Below are positions 21,733 to 33,088 of a DNA stretch of 64,000 nucleotides, in pieces. Origin of the DNA: Multifurca ochricompacta (taxonomy: Eukaryota; Basidiomycota; Agaricomycetes; Russulales; Russulaceae); the NCBI GenBank assembly GCA_022496185.1, contig WTXG01000135.1:36818-100817 (forward strand), read 5' to 3'. The notes below the pieces were generated by a model. It was not told the origin of the DNA. It made no database searches and saw nothing but the letters and a program-made list of their open reading frames with translations. Both the position numbers and the translations under genes were made by a program. Each line of letters opens with the position of its first letter. The stretch's first letter is position 1.

Positions 21733-24700
21733 TTAACTGTTTCTGGGCGCCTGAGGATGTCGTAAGTGGAACTCCGTAATCAAGTCCGGGGCAAAGATAT
21801 TCCCGGCTGGTTCCCACGAATTGTCAGAGTCTGGGAATCCCTTCCACTTGATCAGGTAATGTAGTTTGCGCCCTTGGCCTCGATAAGCGGAGTTCATAAT
21901 CCGCTCCACTTCCCACTCTGCCTCTCCATCGACTAGTTCCGGTGGCGGTCTTGGGAAGTTTTCCCCATGAATGGACGTTTCTTTGTATGGTGTCAGAAGC
22001 TTCGCATGGAAGACTGGGTGGATCTTCCATGTAGGGGGAAGTTCGAGTTCATATGACACATCCGATAGTTTCCTTGTGATTCGGAAGGGTCCGTGACGTT
22101 GGGGTGCCAACTTAGCCGTGGGGTGTGACGTTTGGATGTGTTTCCCTTCCAACCAAACCTGTTCATTGGCTCAATAAGGTGTGAAGTTCGAGGGTTTATC
22201 CGATACGGTTTGCTGTGCCTTCAACAGATTTTCATTGGCCGATTTCCGGATCTCATCCCATTGGCTGAGTCGTTGTGCGGTTGTGGGGACATTGGTTGGC
22301 TTATCAGTCCATGTGGTGCATGGTACCCAGCCCATGATAAGGGAAAATGGGGGGGTTCTCGTCGTGCCGTTAGGCCAGGAGTTATGTGCGAACTCTGCTG
22401 TTGCCAGCCAGTCCGCCCAGTCGTCCTGTCGTCCGTTGCACCAGAATCGAAGGTACTGCTCTAACCATTGATTGGTGCGTTCCGACTGTCCATCTGTTTG
22501 GGGGTGGTAGGCTGTCGAGATGTTTTGCTGTATGTCCAGAACCTTGCATAATGCTCTGGCGAACGTCGAAGTGAAGCGTGGGTCTTGGTCAGAGATGATC
22601 TTTTCTGGGAGGCCATAGTGTCGATAAACATGGTCAAGATAGAGCTTGGCCACTCCTTCTGCTGTGATGGACTCCTTGCAGGGTATGAAAAGCGCTGCTT
22701 TGGAGTAGTCGTGGTTGGTGATAGTCAAAATGGAGTCAAAGCCTCTAGAGTTGGGTAGCTTGACTATGAAATCCATGGCGATCGTTTGGAATGGCAAGGA
22801 TGCAGTAGGGGTGATGGGGAATATTGCCGGAGGGTGCGGGTGTGTATTTACTTTGTTAGCCTGGCAGTCTGCGCATCCCTTCACGTAAGCTTCAATGTCC
22901 TTTTTCATGTTGGGCCACCAGTAGTCTCGTTTGGCAAGAGCATAAGTGTTGGCAATGCCCGGGTGACCAGCAGAGGGGAGATCGTGGTGAAAATGGATCA
23001 CCCCCCTCTTAATGTTGTCACCACCGGTGACAACGAGTCGATCTCCATCCTTCCACCAATGACCGTTAACCTCTTTCAGGTTGTGGGCATCAGCCCACAC
23101 GCAGCATAGTTCTGGGTTCATATTTTGTGAGACTTGTGCCCACAGGTCCATGTCATGGAGGCTGACTATGGCTGTCTTTGCGAACACCTCCTCGGGGAGG
23201 ACCGTTATGTGGTCATTGTCGTCTTCCCCTGTATGCATATCTGGCCTTCGTGATAGTGCATCTGCTCGCGCATTCTGACTTCCTGCAATGTGCTTCAGGA
23301 TAAGTCATATTCTCGAGCTCAAGGACCTCTCGTGCTACGCGTCGGCTGATCTTGTGGGGCTCCTTCCAGTACAACAAGTTGGAATGATCAGTGTAGATGA
23401 TGGTTTTGTGAGGATTTCCTGCAAGGTACGGTCGCCAATGTCGTAGTGCCTTGACTATGGCCAGGAGTTCCCTGTCCCAAATGTCGTAATTTCGCTCCGC
23501 GGATGAAAAGGTTTCCGAGTAGTATGCCACTGGGTGCGGTACTTGCGAATTGTCCCTTTGATACAATACTGCTCCATTCGCGAAATGGGAGGCGTCTACT
23601 TCTAGCTCGAAGGGGCGACTCAGGTCAGGCTGAATGAGTACTGGTTCTGAGCTGACCAGGTCTCTAATCCGTTCGAATGCCTGTTGTTGTTCGGTGTTCC
23701 AATGCCATGGCACATCCTTCTTTAGGAGGTCATTGAGGGTCGTGCTATGCCTGAGAATCCTTTAACGAAACGCCGGTAGAAGTTACAGAACCCAATAAAG
23801 GATCGGACATCCTTTACACAAGTCGGCGTTGGCCATTCCCGAATTCCTTGTACCTTGACGGGGTCCATACGCACTTGTCCTCCCTCCAGAATCACTCCCA
23901 AGTACTCAACGCTCTGTTGTTCAAAGGAGCATTTTGCGGGTTGAGGTACAAATCGTGTTCATGCAGTATGTCAAGCACCTGGTGTACTCGTTCTCGGTGG
24001 TGATTCAGATTATTGGCAGTAGCAACCAAATGTCGTCCATATAGACTACTACTTCGCCGGTGAGGATGAGGTCTCGGAAGATGTGATTCATCATGGATTG
24101 GAACGTTGCCGGTGAATTAGTGAGCCCGAAGAACATAACGTTTGGCTCAAACAATCCTTGGTTCGTTTTGAATGCCGCTTTACACTGGTCGCCTTCCCTG
24201 ATTCTAACGTTGTTGTAACCCCATCGTACATCCATTTTTGAGAAGAGGGATTTATCCCGCATGGTGTCGATGAGTTCGGAAATGAGAGGCAGGGGATAGG
24301 CGTTTTTCACCGTATACATGTTAATTTTCCGGTAGTCCTGGACTGGTCGCAGCTTGCCATCCTTCTTTTTGATAAAGAAGAAGGGCGAGGTGTACTGCGA
24401 CTTGGACGGGCGAATGTATCCCTTGGCTAAATGTTCCTCAAGGAATTCTGTAAGTGCCACCTGTTCGGTTTGGGACAGTGGATAGACTTTACAGTCTATA
24501 GCGGCTGGCGTGTCTGGGAGGAAGTCAATGGCGTGGTCCCATGGTCGCTCTGGGGGGAAGCGATGTGATTCTTCCTCGGAGAATACCTTCCAGTGCCGTT
24601 GATAGACGCTTGGTACTATGTCCTGGTAAGTTCTCTCCGCTTGTCCCTGCACAGCCTTCTGGGCCAATTCTGACGCTTTGGTGGCATAACACCGATCAGG

Positions 24701-25213
24701 GTCTTCCCTTTCTTCCGTTTGTGTAGTTCTGATTACTGGATGCCTGATCGCATAATCATATCCCAACGACGTGATAATGGTTGGATACGAGTCCTTATCC
24801 ATGGTCGCATCAGCCCAATTAATCTTTGGTTCAAAAGCCGCAAGCCATGGATATCCCAAGATGAGGTCCTCATCGCCCAGATCCGTAATCAGAAAGCGAA
24901 TGACTTTTGTCGTTTCTCCAACTTGGACTTTTAGGTCTGTATAATGGGTGATTTTCCCGGCACGATTGGCCATTCCATCGATATTCCAGATATTTTTCTC
25001 CTGGGGAAGTGCCAGTCTTCCCAGGCCCATTGTTCGTATCAGTCGTGGATGAATGAAATTGTCCGTGGCTCCAGAGTCCACTAAGATATCGCGGTCAGCC
25101 GTCCTCTGTGTAGTTTCAAAATGTACTGGTATTTTCAATGACTTGAATCGACTAGCATACACAGAGGTAACATGGAGTGCTCGTGCCCAGGCCAATGGGT
25201 TTGAGCCTAACAA
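21733..25213 (-). pseudogene. Pol of chromovirus G2 with chromodomain (broken)
   Basis: 25213-24005 holds protease (LVDSGATDNFIHP) and RT up to VVVYMDDI, where a base is missing near 24027. Further net one-base losses lie near 23943, 23745 and twice near 23300. RNase H is at 23713-23340. 23238-22171 holds the integrase zinc finger and catalytic core. A TGA at about 22171 follows NFTPY where G1 has Gln. 22152-21733 carries the GPY/F module and chromodomain (WEVERIM..LHYLIKWKGFPDSDNSWEP), with a normal stop 72 bp before ORF3. All enzymatic motifs are recognisable. Confidence 0.9.
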
Positions 25214-26722
25214 AAATCCTTTTTCGCGAAAGCTTTTTCTACCAATATAGCGCGTACTTCCTCACTCTCCTTCATCATATTAGCCCATATATCCTGGGCT
25301 TTTTCCTCCTTTGATCTTTTGTCTACGGTGGGCGGGTTATTCTGAGCGGGGCTCTCTGGTGTGACGGTTGCCGTGGCGGCTCGTGCTCCCTTCTTGGGAC
25401 AATCTCGAGACATATGTCCTAATGCTCTACAGCGGAAGCATTGTCCCTCCTTCATTAATGTCTGCCGCTCGTCTTCTGTAAGCGCTGCCCGAGCTCGAGC
25501 CCGATCTGCAGAGGTATCCATAGCATTTGGATCCCACTGAGTATGATGGGCAGGCTTCACTCCGAAGGCGGCCTTCCACTGATCTCGGGTTTTTCCCTTC
25601 TTGGTATCGACTCCAAATTGTGTTTGGAAGTCCAAATAGTCCTGCTGCTGTCGTCGGGCAGCATCCACCCAAGTGTCCCAATCGTGGGGATGATGGAACT
25701 GTATAATATTTTTGACCAGGGGGTTGGGCAACCCTTGCGAGAAGAGATCCAGCGTGGCCTCTTCATCTGTGTCGTAGCTGGCCCTGTTGGCCAGACTTCT
25801 GAACTTGGCGACGTATGCATCTAATTCGCCTTTCTCCATTCTGAGGGATTTCAACTCCCGGGCTGCCTTCTGCTTGGCTTGCCCGTCCGTGAAGGCGTCT
25901 TTGAACCTTTCAGCGATGGTATCCCAAAGGCCTTCGCTTGTGGTACGATGCCCGCTTTCAACCTGCTCGTTTAGCCACTCTAACTGCTCCATCGTCCAGT
26001 CGTCCACCGCATCCCCTCAGATTAACGAAAGGAACAGGTTGGCACGTTGGAACGGGTTGACGATTTGTGGGACATCATGATTGAAGTTCTTGAAGGTCGT
26101 GAACTCCAACATGAACTTTTTGCTTTGCGAGCGATCCCCAGTGAATGTTTGGGGTAGAACTCCAGACAGGCGTCCAGAGGGGGGAGGGATGTTTGGTGGT
26201 GGTGCCACCGGAGCTGCCGGGGCAGGGTCGGGGAGTTGGGCGGCAATTGTCGACATGTTTTGATAGAATGGGGTTACTGTGTCAGCGGATTGTATCGAGA
26301 TCTGTGGAGTTGTCAAAGCAGGGGCTCTGATCGTGACAACTTCGGGTGCAACCGGAAACGTAGTCTCTGCTAATGCCGGTGCTTCTTCTTCACTGGGTTC
26401 TTCTACGTACTCCTCTGGTTCGGAGTCCGTGACAATGGCCGGAGGGTTTTCTCTCCACGGGCCTAGTCCAAATTCGGGTGGGGCAGGTCTGGTCGTGACC
26501 CAAGAGTTTCGACTATCCGAGTATCGGATACAATACCAAACCCTTCTCTCGTCGTCGTATTCTACCGGTTGGTATCTTCCGTCGTGATAGACGTAGTATC
26601 CAAACTCGGTTTCAAAGTCTTTCCAGGCGGCAGAGCCAAGTACTTGCTGTGAAAGATTATTCTCGTCTCTGCGCTCGATGAGTTCTTCTCAGAAGAGGGT
26701 CTGACTGCGGCTGGAAGCCACT
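25207..26722 (-). pseudogene. Gag of chromovirus G2 (two stops)
   Basis: One continuous frame from a GTG at about 26722 to TAG at 25207, interrupted by TGA near 26691 (Gln in G1, probably an ancestral CGA) and TGA near 26018 (CGA in G1). No frameshift. It has the capsid domain and zinc knuckle CFRCRALGHMSRDC at about 25440-25400. It ends KKDFC and stop after the same T5 run as G1; pol is in the minus-one frame. Confidence 0.88.
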
Positions 26723-26740
26723 GTGAGAGACTCGACTTGA

Positions 26741-27322
26741 TGTTACGTCCGGTGTGAGACGTCCTGCACGACTTGTGCGACAGCATTGTCTGTGAGTTCA
26801 GATAAGAGGCCAATAGGACCTCTTGGAGTCTCAGTGGAAGAGTCAAAGTCAAAGGGGCTGTTCCCTAGTGACAATGTTGAGCGGAAAGTGCCGAAAGCAC
26901 TGAGACGATTGAGTCAAAGGGTTCAAGGGAGAGTCCGAAAGACAAACACCGATGTATTCAATAAGTCGAGTCTGAGGTCTACAGCATAGCTAAGACGGAC
27001 TTATATACGTAAATGGATGGGCGTCTATAGATAAGGATATCGGAGTCATGTGGGCCCAAAGATGCGAAAGCGGACGGCGTAAAGCCTAGCTTCTGATAGG
27101 GGATTAAGTAAATGTCCGGTCGTAAAGATAAGAAGATAAGAAAAGACAATCATAGACAAACAGTAGGTACACGAGTCCAAACAATCAGTCACGGGGATGG
27201 AAGCAACACATGTGAGGGGTCCCAGGAGGGAGACGTAATGAGAAAGTGAAGGGTCGGTGGACGAGTGGGGTCCCTGTTGGGGAGAGTGAAGAAAATAGGG
27301 CTACTGGGCCCTGTTCGTAACA
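26741..27322 (-). repeat. 5' LTR of G2 (582 bp)
   Basis: Minus-strand TGTTACGAACAGGG to ACGTAACA, with TATATAAG in the core. It carries the 11-mer (26963-26973) complementary to the PBS at 26728-26738. A plus-strand ORF at 26786-26989 lies entirely inside it and recurs in the other LTR, so it is not a gene. Confidence 0.93.
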
Positions 27323-28209
27323 GATGGACGTCACGGGATGTATGAAGAAGAATGGCCCTGTCTATGGGGCTCCGGTCTATTTGGAAGAAAGGTATACAGG
27401 ACGCCTACACCACACCATGACCGATGAACAGCTCGGACACCTGGCTGCTGAGGACTCTCGCGCCTTTGCAATCGACGAAGTACTGAACGACATGCGCCTT
27501 CCGCGTCTCAAGGCAGAAGTAATGAGACTGCGGAAGAACCTAACACTGCGCACCACACTCAATAAACAGTACAAGGAACATGCGAAAATGATGGCAAGGC
27601 TGACCAATGGGATGTTCCAAATAGAGCAGGAGTTGGTGGAGATCAGAAAGAGGCTGGAGATAGGGGATGCGTACCAGACCATCGCCGAAAGGTACGCCGA
27701 TACATATGCATGACCCCTCCCTCCACGGTCATTGGGAGCTGCCCCGCAACTACTACCCAACCGATTTGAGATGCCGCGCATGCACGAAAACCCACGAGGA
27801 GAGACGTGCTGGCGATGTGACAGCAAGTATCACATCAGCTGGAATTGCCCACTCAACCGCAAGTGGTGCCGGCATTGTCGTAGCAACCTTCATTGGAGCC
27901 GTTTCTGCATTTTTCGCCGTGTAGGAGTTGCCCTGACAATTGTCAATCCGTCAGGATGGTGTGGCAAGTGCCTCCGTCACAACTCGGGGCATCGCGAGCT
28001 AGACTGCCCAGTTCATGACCTGTGCCATTCGTGTGGACAGCGTGGTCCATACGGATTTCTTCGCACCCACCAGTGCCCACAAGATTCAGACAAGGAAAAT
28101 TACGAACTGGACGATCGTAATGTAGCTGACGATTACCTGGATTTAGTGCAGGATGATGACGGTACGAGTCGTTTCTAGCTGGGTCTGCTAGAACCAGGAG
28201 AGGGGGTGA

Positions 28210-28788
28210 TGTTACGAACCCCGTCTTCTCCCATTTTCTTCTTTCTACCCAATGACGACCCTTCCCTGCCACCCACTCTTCATTATCAGATCACGTCCCC
28301 ATCATGGGATCCCTCACGTGCTCTCCGTCCATCCACATGACCTCCTTGTTTATCTCTGTGTGTTCGTTATCGTCTATGCTTATCAGTTATCTCCTTATCG
28401 TACGAACGGACATTTACTTAATTCCCTATCAGTAGAAGCTAGGCTTTACACCCTCCGCTTTCAGATATTTGGGCCCACTTGACTCCGTGATTCTTATCTA
28501 TAGACGCCCGTCCTCTTACGTATATAAGTCGGCTATAGTGTACACTGTAGAGCTCAGACTCGACTTATTGAATACATTGGTGCCTGTCTTCTGGACATCC
28601 CCTTTGAAACTCTGACTCGTTTGTCTCAGTGCTTCTGGCACTTTCCACTTAACATTGTCTCAAGGGGCAGCCCTTCGGACTTTGACTCACCTCACCCAAA
28701 CTCCAGGAAGCCCTATTGACTTCCTACCTGAAACTGTAGATCAAGCTGTCACACAAGTCGTGTGGAACATCCCGCACCGGACGTAACA
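28210..28788 (+). repeat. 3' LTR of G1 (579 bp)
   Basis: Preceded by the purine tract AGGAGAGGGGGTGA (28196-28209). It differs from the 5' LTR at 13 sites, all C/T or G/A at CpG. Followed by TCTTA. Confidence 0.93.
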
Positions 28789-29205
28789 TCTTAGTTGGAA
28801 TGCCATAGTGTCAGATGGAAGGGGGAATGAGGAAGTAACAGGAAGCAAGTCTGGAAGCGATGGACTTGGGATTCTAGATACAAGAGCTGAGGTGATTGTT
28901 GAAGATGGGATGGAAGATGAAGTGGCACTTGAGACAGGGGATGAAAGCCGATTAATGGAACTTGATACTAAGGCAGAGAAGGGGACAGAGATTTCCAGGT
29001 CTAAGTAAGATTCAGAGGTAGCCTGAAGGATCAAGGGTGATGAGGCTAGATCAGGCCATGCTGTGTGGTTGGAAGATGTTGATGCAGTAGGAGATGGGGG
29101 TCTAGAGTTATCTGGAGAAGCTGCCAAGGTTCTAGATGAGGTTGAGGCCTTTCTGGTGTTTCTGGTTGGCAAGACTCTGGGTGGTATAGGGTTCTGGCAG
29201 GGCAT
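28789..29205 (-). pseudogene. G0 Gag N-terminal segment
   Basis: Minus-strand frame from the first in-frame ATG (about 29205), rich in Ser, Pro and Thr (for example TLAASPDNSRPPSP), ending at the G1 insertion point and continuing in frame at 13839. It starts 84 bp after the inferred LTR end. There is no recognisable domain in this piece; its assignment to gag rests on the frame continuity with the capsid segments further left. Confidence 0.7.
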
Positions 29206-29289
29206 AGACAAGTCACAGGTGCAACTTAAGAACAAGAAGGGGGTTAGGTCAAGGGAACTGATAACTTTGCCTCACTGGGGCAGCCAATT

Positions 29290-29494
29290 TGTGCAGAGCC
29301 TATCTGTGGTGAGTGTGAAGCAAAGCCTGTTCCCTGAAGAGTAAGGGTAAGCAGTGAATTGTGAGGAAGAGAGAGATGAGCCCATGTGATGCAATAAAGT
29401 CGATAGTGTTAGATTGTGCTGAATGTTACTGATGACAGTGCCAATGGTTCCGATTGACCTTGCACCTTGTTCAATAACTGTTCTTTGCACACAA

Positions 29495-29535
<41 letters not shown>

Positions 29536-30236
29536 CTAGATTGCTGGTTGCTAGCTGGTCTACTATGAGCATTGTATGTACCTTTATATACTTGTGGAGA
29601 GACCTAGCTGAAGGAATGTTTTTAGAAATTAACAGAGGTGAAGCCATGTGGGGTGAATGAAAGTGGAATAAGTAAAAGGGAGTAAGGGAGAAACCAGGTA
29701 GCCAGGTGTATGGAAAAGAATAGGCAGGTGGCCCGGAACGTGCACAATCCCTGTAATATGCTAAGTAAAATTACTTGTACCATAGATCAATCACACTTTG
29801 CACTGGTGTCAGAGTCTGTCTGAAACTAAAGTCAGGCAAATGTTAGAAAATTTATTGACAGTATAGTATGGAAGAATGAGAGCAAACAGGTCCTGCCAGA
29901 AGTGGTGATGACCAGAGGTTTCACATCCAATGCCCAAGCCATCCTTACAGTGTAGAGAGTTAGCCAAAAGTGGAGGAGGCTGACAGTTTCATGCCCAACA
30001 CTCACACCTTCCTTACAATATGCAGACATATCTGGTATAGCTGCAATTCTGGTGGGAAAATACATAAGAGTCCATATGTAAGGTATGAGTCAGAGATAAG
30101 CAAGAAGTTGAGTCACAGATAAGGGGCAAACATGTACAAAGGGGTCACAATCTTGGTCAACAGAAGTCAAGCTTGGCCACACAACAAGTCACATGACAAG
30201 GCAAAGGAAAAAGATGACACAGCAGGGTTTGTAACA
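29290..30236 (-). repeat. Probable 5' LTR of G0 (about 947 bp)
   Basis: On the minus strand it begins TGTTACAAACCC, has TATATAAAG near 29590, and ends CTGCACA. AATTGGCTGCCCC follows, whose TGG start fits a tRNA-primed PBS. An (AG)n microsatellite lies inside at 29501-29534. The element end is inferred from the TG..CA rule and the PBS-like sequence only, as no second copy is in the window. A polypurine tract just upstream (30237-30273) suggests it may also have served as the 3' LTR of a preceding copy. Confidence 0.5.
29501..29534. repeat. (AG)n microsatellite
   Basis: Seventeen AG units without interruption, inside the G0 LTR, downstream of its TATA-like core in the transcribed direction. 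Confidence 0.9.
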
Positions 30237-30273
30237 TTACCCCCTCTCTAAGTCCTAGCAGACCTAGCTAGAT
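30237..30273 (-). other. Relic 3' end of a G1-like gypsy element
   Basis: On the minus strand this resembles the very end of G1 (CTAGCTAGGTCTGCTAGGAC, then AGAGAGGGGGTAA), i.e. the post-ORF3 tail and polypurine tract directly in front of an LTR start. The sequence continues at 32907-33056 after the solo LTR-H insertion, but I see no coding similarity there. Confidence 0.5.
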
Positions 30274-30869
30274 TGTCACACACAGGTCCTTCTGCATGCA
30301 TTGGTTCAGGTTTGGGTCAAGTTCAATCAAGGCAGTCAAGATATGCAAGTGTCAAGTCAAGTCAAGACATCACAGTGCATGGCTGGTATGGATCAAGGCA
30401 ATGAGTCTGAACATTGCATGTGAAGTCAGGGTGTTCAGATAGCAAGGCAAGAGCCTTTGCTGGAGCTACTGATGAGCCAAACCCTCTCAAGTCACATCTT
30501 GGAAGAGGGCTGAAGGGACTTCCTAAGGACCTTTGATTGGTACAAGGAGAACAGGCTTGGTCTGTCCTTAGATTTATTGCAGTCTTTAAATACAATGTAG
30601 CTACTATGAAGTCATAGTCTAGAGTCTTGTACAAATGATATCATAACAAGTCACAATGGTCATGACATCACCTATGAGATCATACTAAGGTCACAAGGTC
30701 TACAGTAACCCACAAAACTGTTCCAATGTTTGGCCATCCTGAAGAGATTGACCTACCACACAATGAGAACAATTTCCAAAATTAGTAGAAATTGATAGAT
30801 GATAGTGTAGCATCTATGCTTCAATTAGAGCCTATACTAATGTCAATTGAGTCAGTGGTGCATGATATA

Positions 30870-31900
30870 TAAAATGTTTTGTGTAGCAATGTCATTAGAA
30901 TGGTTTTGCAGCCTATTGCACTTATGATGGAATGGGGGTGTATGATATGGGAGGGGCCAGGTATGGCTTGAAAATTTGATGGGAGGATGGACAGGCATTG
31001 TTTGTTGATAGAGGAACCCATTAACAACTTCTGAAGTGCTCTAGTCACTTCCACATCTGTGTCTGCCCTGCCAGAGGAGATAAGGCAAACAGCATGCTGA
31101 GCATTTCTCTCTGTCAGCCTCCTTGGTGTTACGTCTGGTGTGGGACGTTCCACATGACTTGTGTGACAGCACGATCTGCAAGTTCAGGTAAGGAACCAAT
31201 AAGGCTCTTTGGAGTTTGGGTGGGATGAGTCAAAGTCGAAAGGGCTGCCCCTTAAGACAATGTTGAGCGGAGAAGTGCCAGAAGCACTGAGATGAATGAG
31301 TCAAGGGTTCAAAGGGGATGTCCAGAAGACAGGCACCGATGTATTCAATAAGTCGAGTCTGAGGTCTACAATGTAGTTACAGCAGACTTATATACGTAAG
31401 TGAACGGGCGTCTACAAGATAAGGATAACGGAGTCAGGTGGGCCCGAATATACGAAAGTGGAGGGTGTAAAGCCTGGCTTCTGATAGGGTATTAAGTAAG
31501 TGTCCGGTCGTAAAGATAAAAGGATAACAAGATAAGAGATAAGGGGGTCAAGCATAGGTAAACAATAGGTCAACAAGTCCAAAGCAAGTCACGAGGATGG
31601 GAGTAGGGCACATGATGGATCCCAGGACAGAGACATGATCATAAAGTGCAGGGTAGGTGGTAAAGAGGGGTCATTGTTGGGAAGGGTGAAGAAAATGGGG
31701 TTACTCAGCAGAGATTGTAACACTTGGTCTCCCTCCATTTGACTTGGGATGGTAAGGGCAGTATTGATGACACATCTGGAGATGATAACAGTGCCATGGC
31801 CAGTCATAGTTGACACTTCATGGGCAGATTTGCCTGAAGTGAGGAGGGAGATGATGTGAGTCCTTTTGACAGCAGAGAGGGCATGCATGGTAAGAAGCAA
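30870..31900 (-). pseudogene. T2 transposase N-terminal fragment, split by an LTR
   Basis: ATG 31900 starts a helix-turn-helix segment (SAVKRTHIISLLTSGKSAHEVSTMTGHGTVIISR) related to Tc1-family transposases. After the solo LTR at 31127-31722 the minus strand continues with a second helical DNA-binding block (LTERNAQHAVCLISSGRADTD near 31110-31045). No DDE catalytic motif follows; the frame runs into the left terminal repeat. Confidence 0.7.
31127..31722 (-). repeat. Solo gypsy LTR in T2 (596 bp)
   Basis: Related to the G1/G2 LTRs (TGTTACGTCTGGTGTGGGAC at the left end, AAGTCGAGTCTGAGG in the core). Exact duplication CTTGG at 31122-31126 and 31723-31727. Confidence 0.88.
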
Positions 31901-32054
31901 GTGTTGTTGATGATTATTTGGTGTATGTTTAACTTATTAAACATTGTCACATGACTGTCAATGCATTTGCATGACCACCAGATACCAGTTTTGTCATCTC
32001 ACATGTTGGCCACAAAACTGTTCCAATGATAATGCCTCACAAAACATTTTATAT

Positions 32055-32567
32055 TGTCAAACAATCATGCTGCTGGTTATACTGACTGTGGTTAGTAGCA
32101 GTTAGGCTAAAAGACAAGCAATACTTCAGAGGTGAAGATAACTCTAGATTACTATACTACACACCTAAAAGACAAGCAATCTACAAGAGATGGTTAGTCA
32201 AAGGTAAAAAGAGAAGTATAGTAGAAGGGACTTACACTTCAGAGGTGAAGATAACTCTGAAGTGTAAGAGACAAAACAGACACCCTTATATACCCATGGG
32301 GGCCAGGGGAAATGGTCTGTGCGCACTGGGAGTAAGTCCACTAGTGCCAGACAATAAACAATGAGGGATAAAGGCCATTGGCCAAAGAGATATCATGTGC
32401 TTACTGTGCATTACTAAGTACATCACTAATCAGCTGAGTAAGTCAAGAAACAAATGTAATAAAGATATCGTAAAAAGTCCAAAACTCCGGAACCTAATCT
32501 AATCTTATCTACAGCTGAAGCAATCCTTAGATGCCTGAAGCATCTCCAGACACATGCTGTGTCAACA
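32055..32567 (-). repeat. Solo copia LTR in T2 (513 bp)
   Basis: Same family and length as the C1 5' LTR; minus-strand TGTTGACACAGC to TTTGACA. Duplication TATAT at 32050-32054 and 32568-32572. Confidence 0.85.
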
Positions 32568-33088
32568 TATATATCATGAACCACCAACCCAATTGACATT
32601 ATTATAGGCTCTAATTGACATGTAGATGCTACAGTATCCTCTACCAATTTCTACTAATTTTGGAAATTGTTCTCATTGTGTGGTAGGTCAATCTCTTCAG
32701 GATGGCCAAACATTGGAACAGTTTTGTGGGTTACTGTATGACATCAAGTATGAGATCATCAATGCACTGTCTCAGAAGTTGAATCCTAAGTCTAGACTAC
32801 CAGTTATCAGATGGGCTGATCTGATAAAGTAAAGCAAAATGATTAAGAGGATAGCAAAGCAAAAAGGAGGCAAAAATGCGAAGTCCACCAGCAAGAAAAT
32901 GTCACATAGATTGGCATACTGTCACAGCCAGATCTCTGCTGTGTCAAGATCATTCAAACTGCAGTCCCTCAAGATATGGGGCGCATGCAAGGTCAAGGTC
33001 AAGACTGTCAAGGGCAAGTCTTCAAGGGGTGTCAAAGCAAACTACAAAGAGCCACATGTTGACACGGCATGTGTCTTGAGGTGCTTCA

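Larger units (their letters stand above)
19854..27322 (-). mobile_element. Ty3/gypsy chromovirus G2 nested in G1
   Basis: 7,469 bp on the minus strand with LTRs of 582 bp (26741-27322 is 5', 19854-20435 is 3') and target duplication GATGG (19849-19853, 27323-27327). By my reading the two LTRs differ at a single position (CpG to TpG near 19882), so it is much younger than G1. Same gene order and the same third ORF as G1. The polypurine tract is next to 20435. Gag has two stops and pol has several net one-base losses, yet the third ORF is intact. Confidence 0.93.
19505..28178 (+). pseudogene. Third ORF of G1: zinc-knuckle protein, split by G2
   Basis: Starts at ATG 19505, 77 bp after the pol stop, runs to 19853, and resumes after G2 at 27328 (one target copy removed), ending at 28178, 31 bp before the 3' LTR. 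It is homologous throughout to the intact 397-residue G2 ORF at 21660-20467. A TGA at 27711 replaces an Arg codon kept in G2. Features: an acidic N-terminal half, a predicted helical stretch (LPRLKAEVMRLRKNL) and four Cys/His clusters (CWRC..H..C, CRHC..H..C, CGKC..H..C, CHSC..H..C). I do not recognise a named family. The position is that of an env gene, but there is no signal peptide or membrane segment. Confidence 0.85.
13840..28788 (+). mobile_element. Ty3/gypsy chromovirus G1 (split by G2)
   Basis: Full-length gypsy element whose own length is about 7.48 kb. LTRs of 579 bp lie at 13840-14418 and 28210-28788, with target duplication TCTTA (13835-13839, 28789-28793). Order: gag, protease, RT, RNase H, integrase, chromodomain, then an extra zinc-knuckle ORF. 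G2 inserted into that third ORF at 19853. The two LTRs differ at 13 positions, every one a transition at a CpG. Several frames are broken by net one-base losses and by CGA-to-TGA stops, so G1 is a relic, older than G2. Confidence 0.93.
30703..32736 (-). mobile_element. Tc1-like element T2 with long terminal repeats
   Basis: Flanked by TA (30701-30702, 32737-32738). It has terminal inverted repeats of about 180 bp starting CAGTAACCCACAAAACTGTTCC; the right repeat is 32573-32736. Two solo LTRs sit inside it (31127-31722 and 32055-32567). Without them the element is about 0.9 kb and encodes only the N-terminal DNA-binding part of a transposase on the minus strand, so it is non-autonomous. The TIR resembles but differs from that of T1 (both contain CACAAAACTG). 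Confidence 0.85.
30274..32906 (-). repeat. Solo LTR, family H copy 2, split by Tc1-like T2
   Basis: Same family as 13164-13754. Target duplication TAGAT (30269-30273, 32907-32911). After removal of T2 and one TA its length is about 597 bp. The two copies match well through the core tract (TATTTAAAG, then the AATAAA-like region) and diverge exactly at the boundaries, which defines the LTR ends. Confidence 0.8.

Noticed and set aside
26786..26989. Small ORF (67 aa), repeated near 19900-20102
   Set aside because: Lies wholly inside the G2 LTRs and recurs only because the LTR is duplicated.
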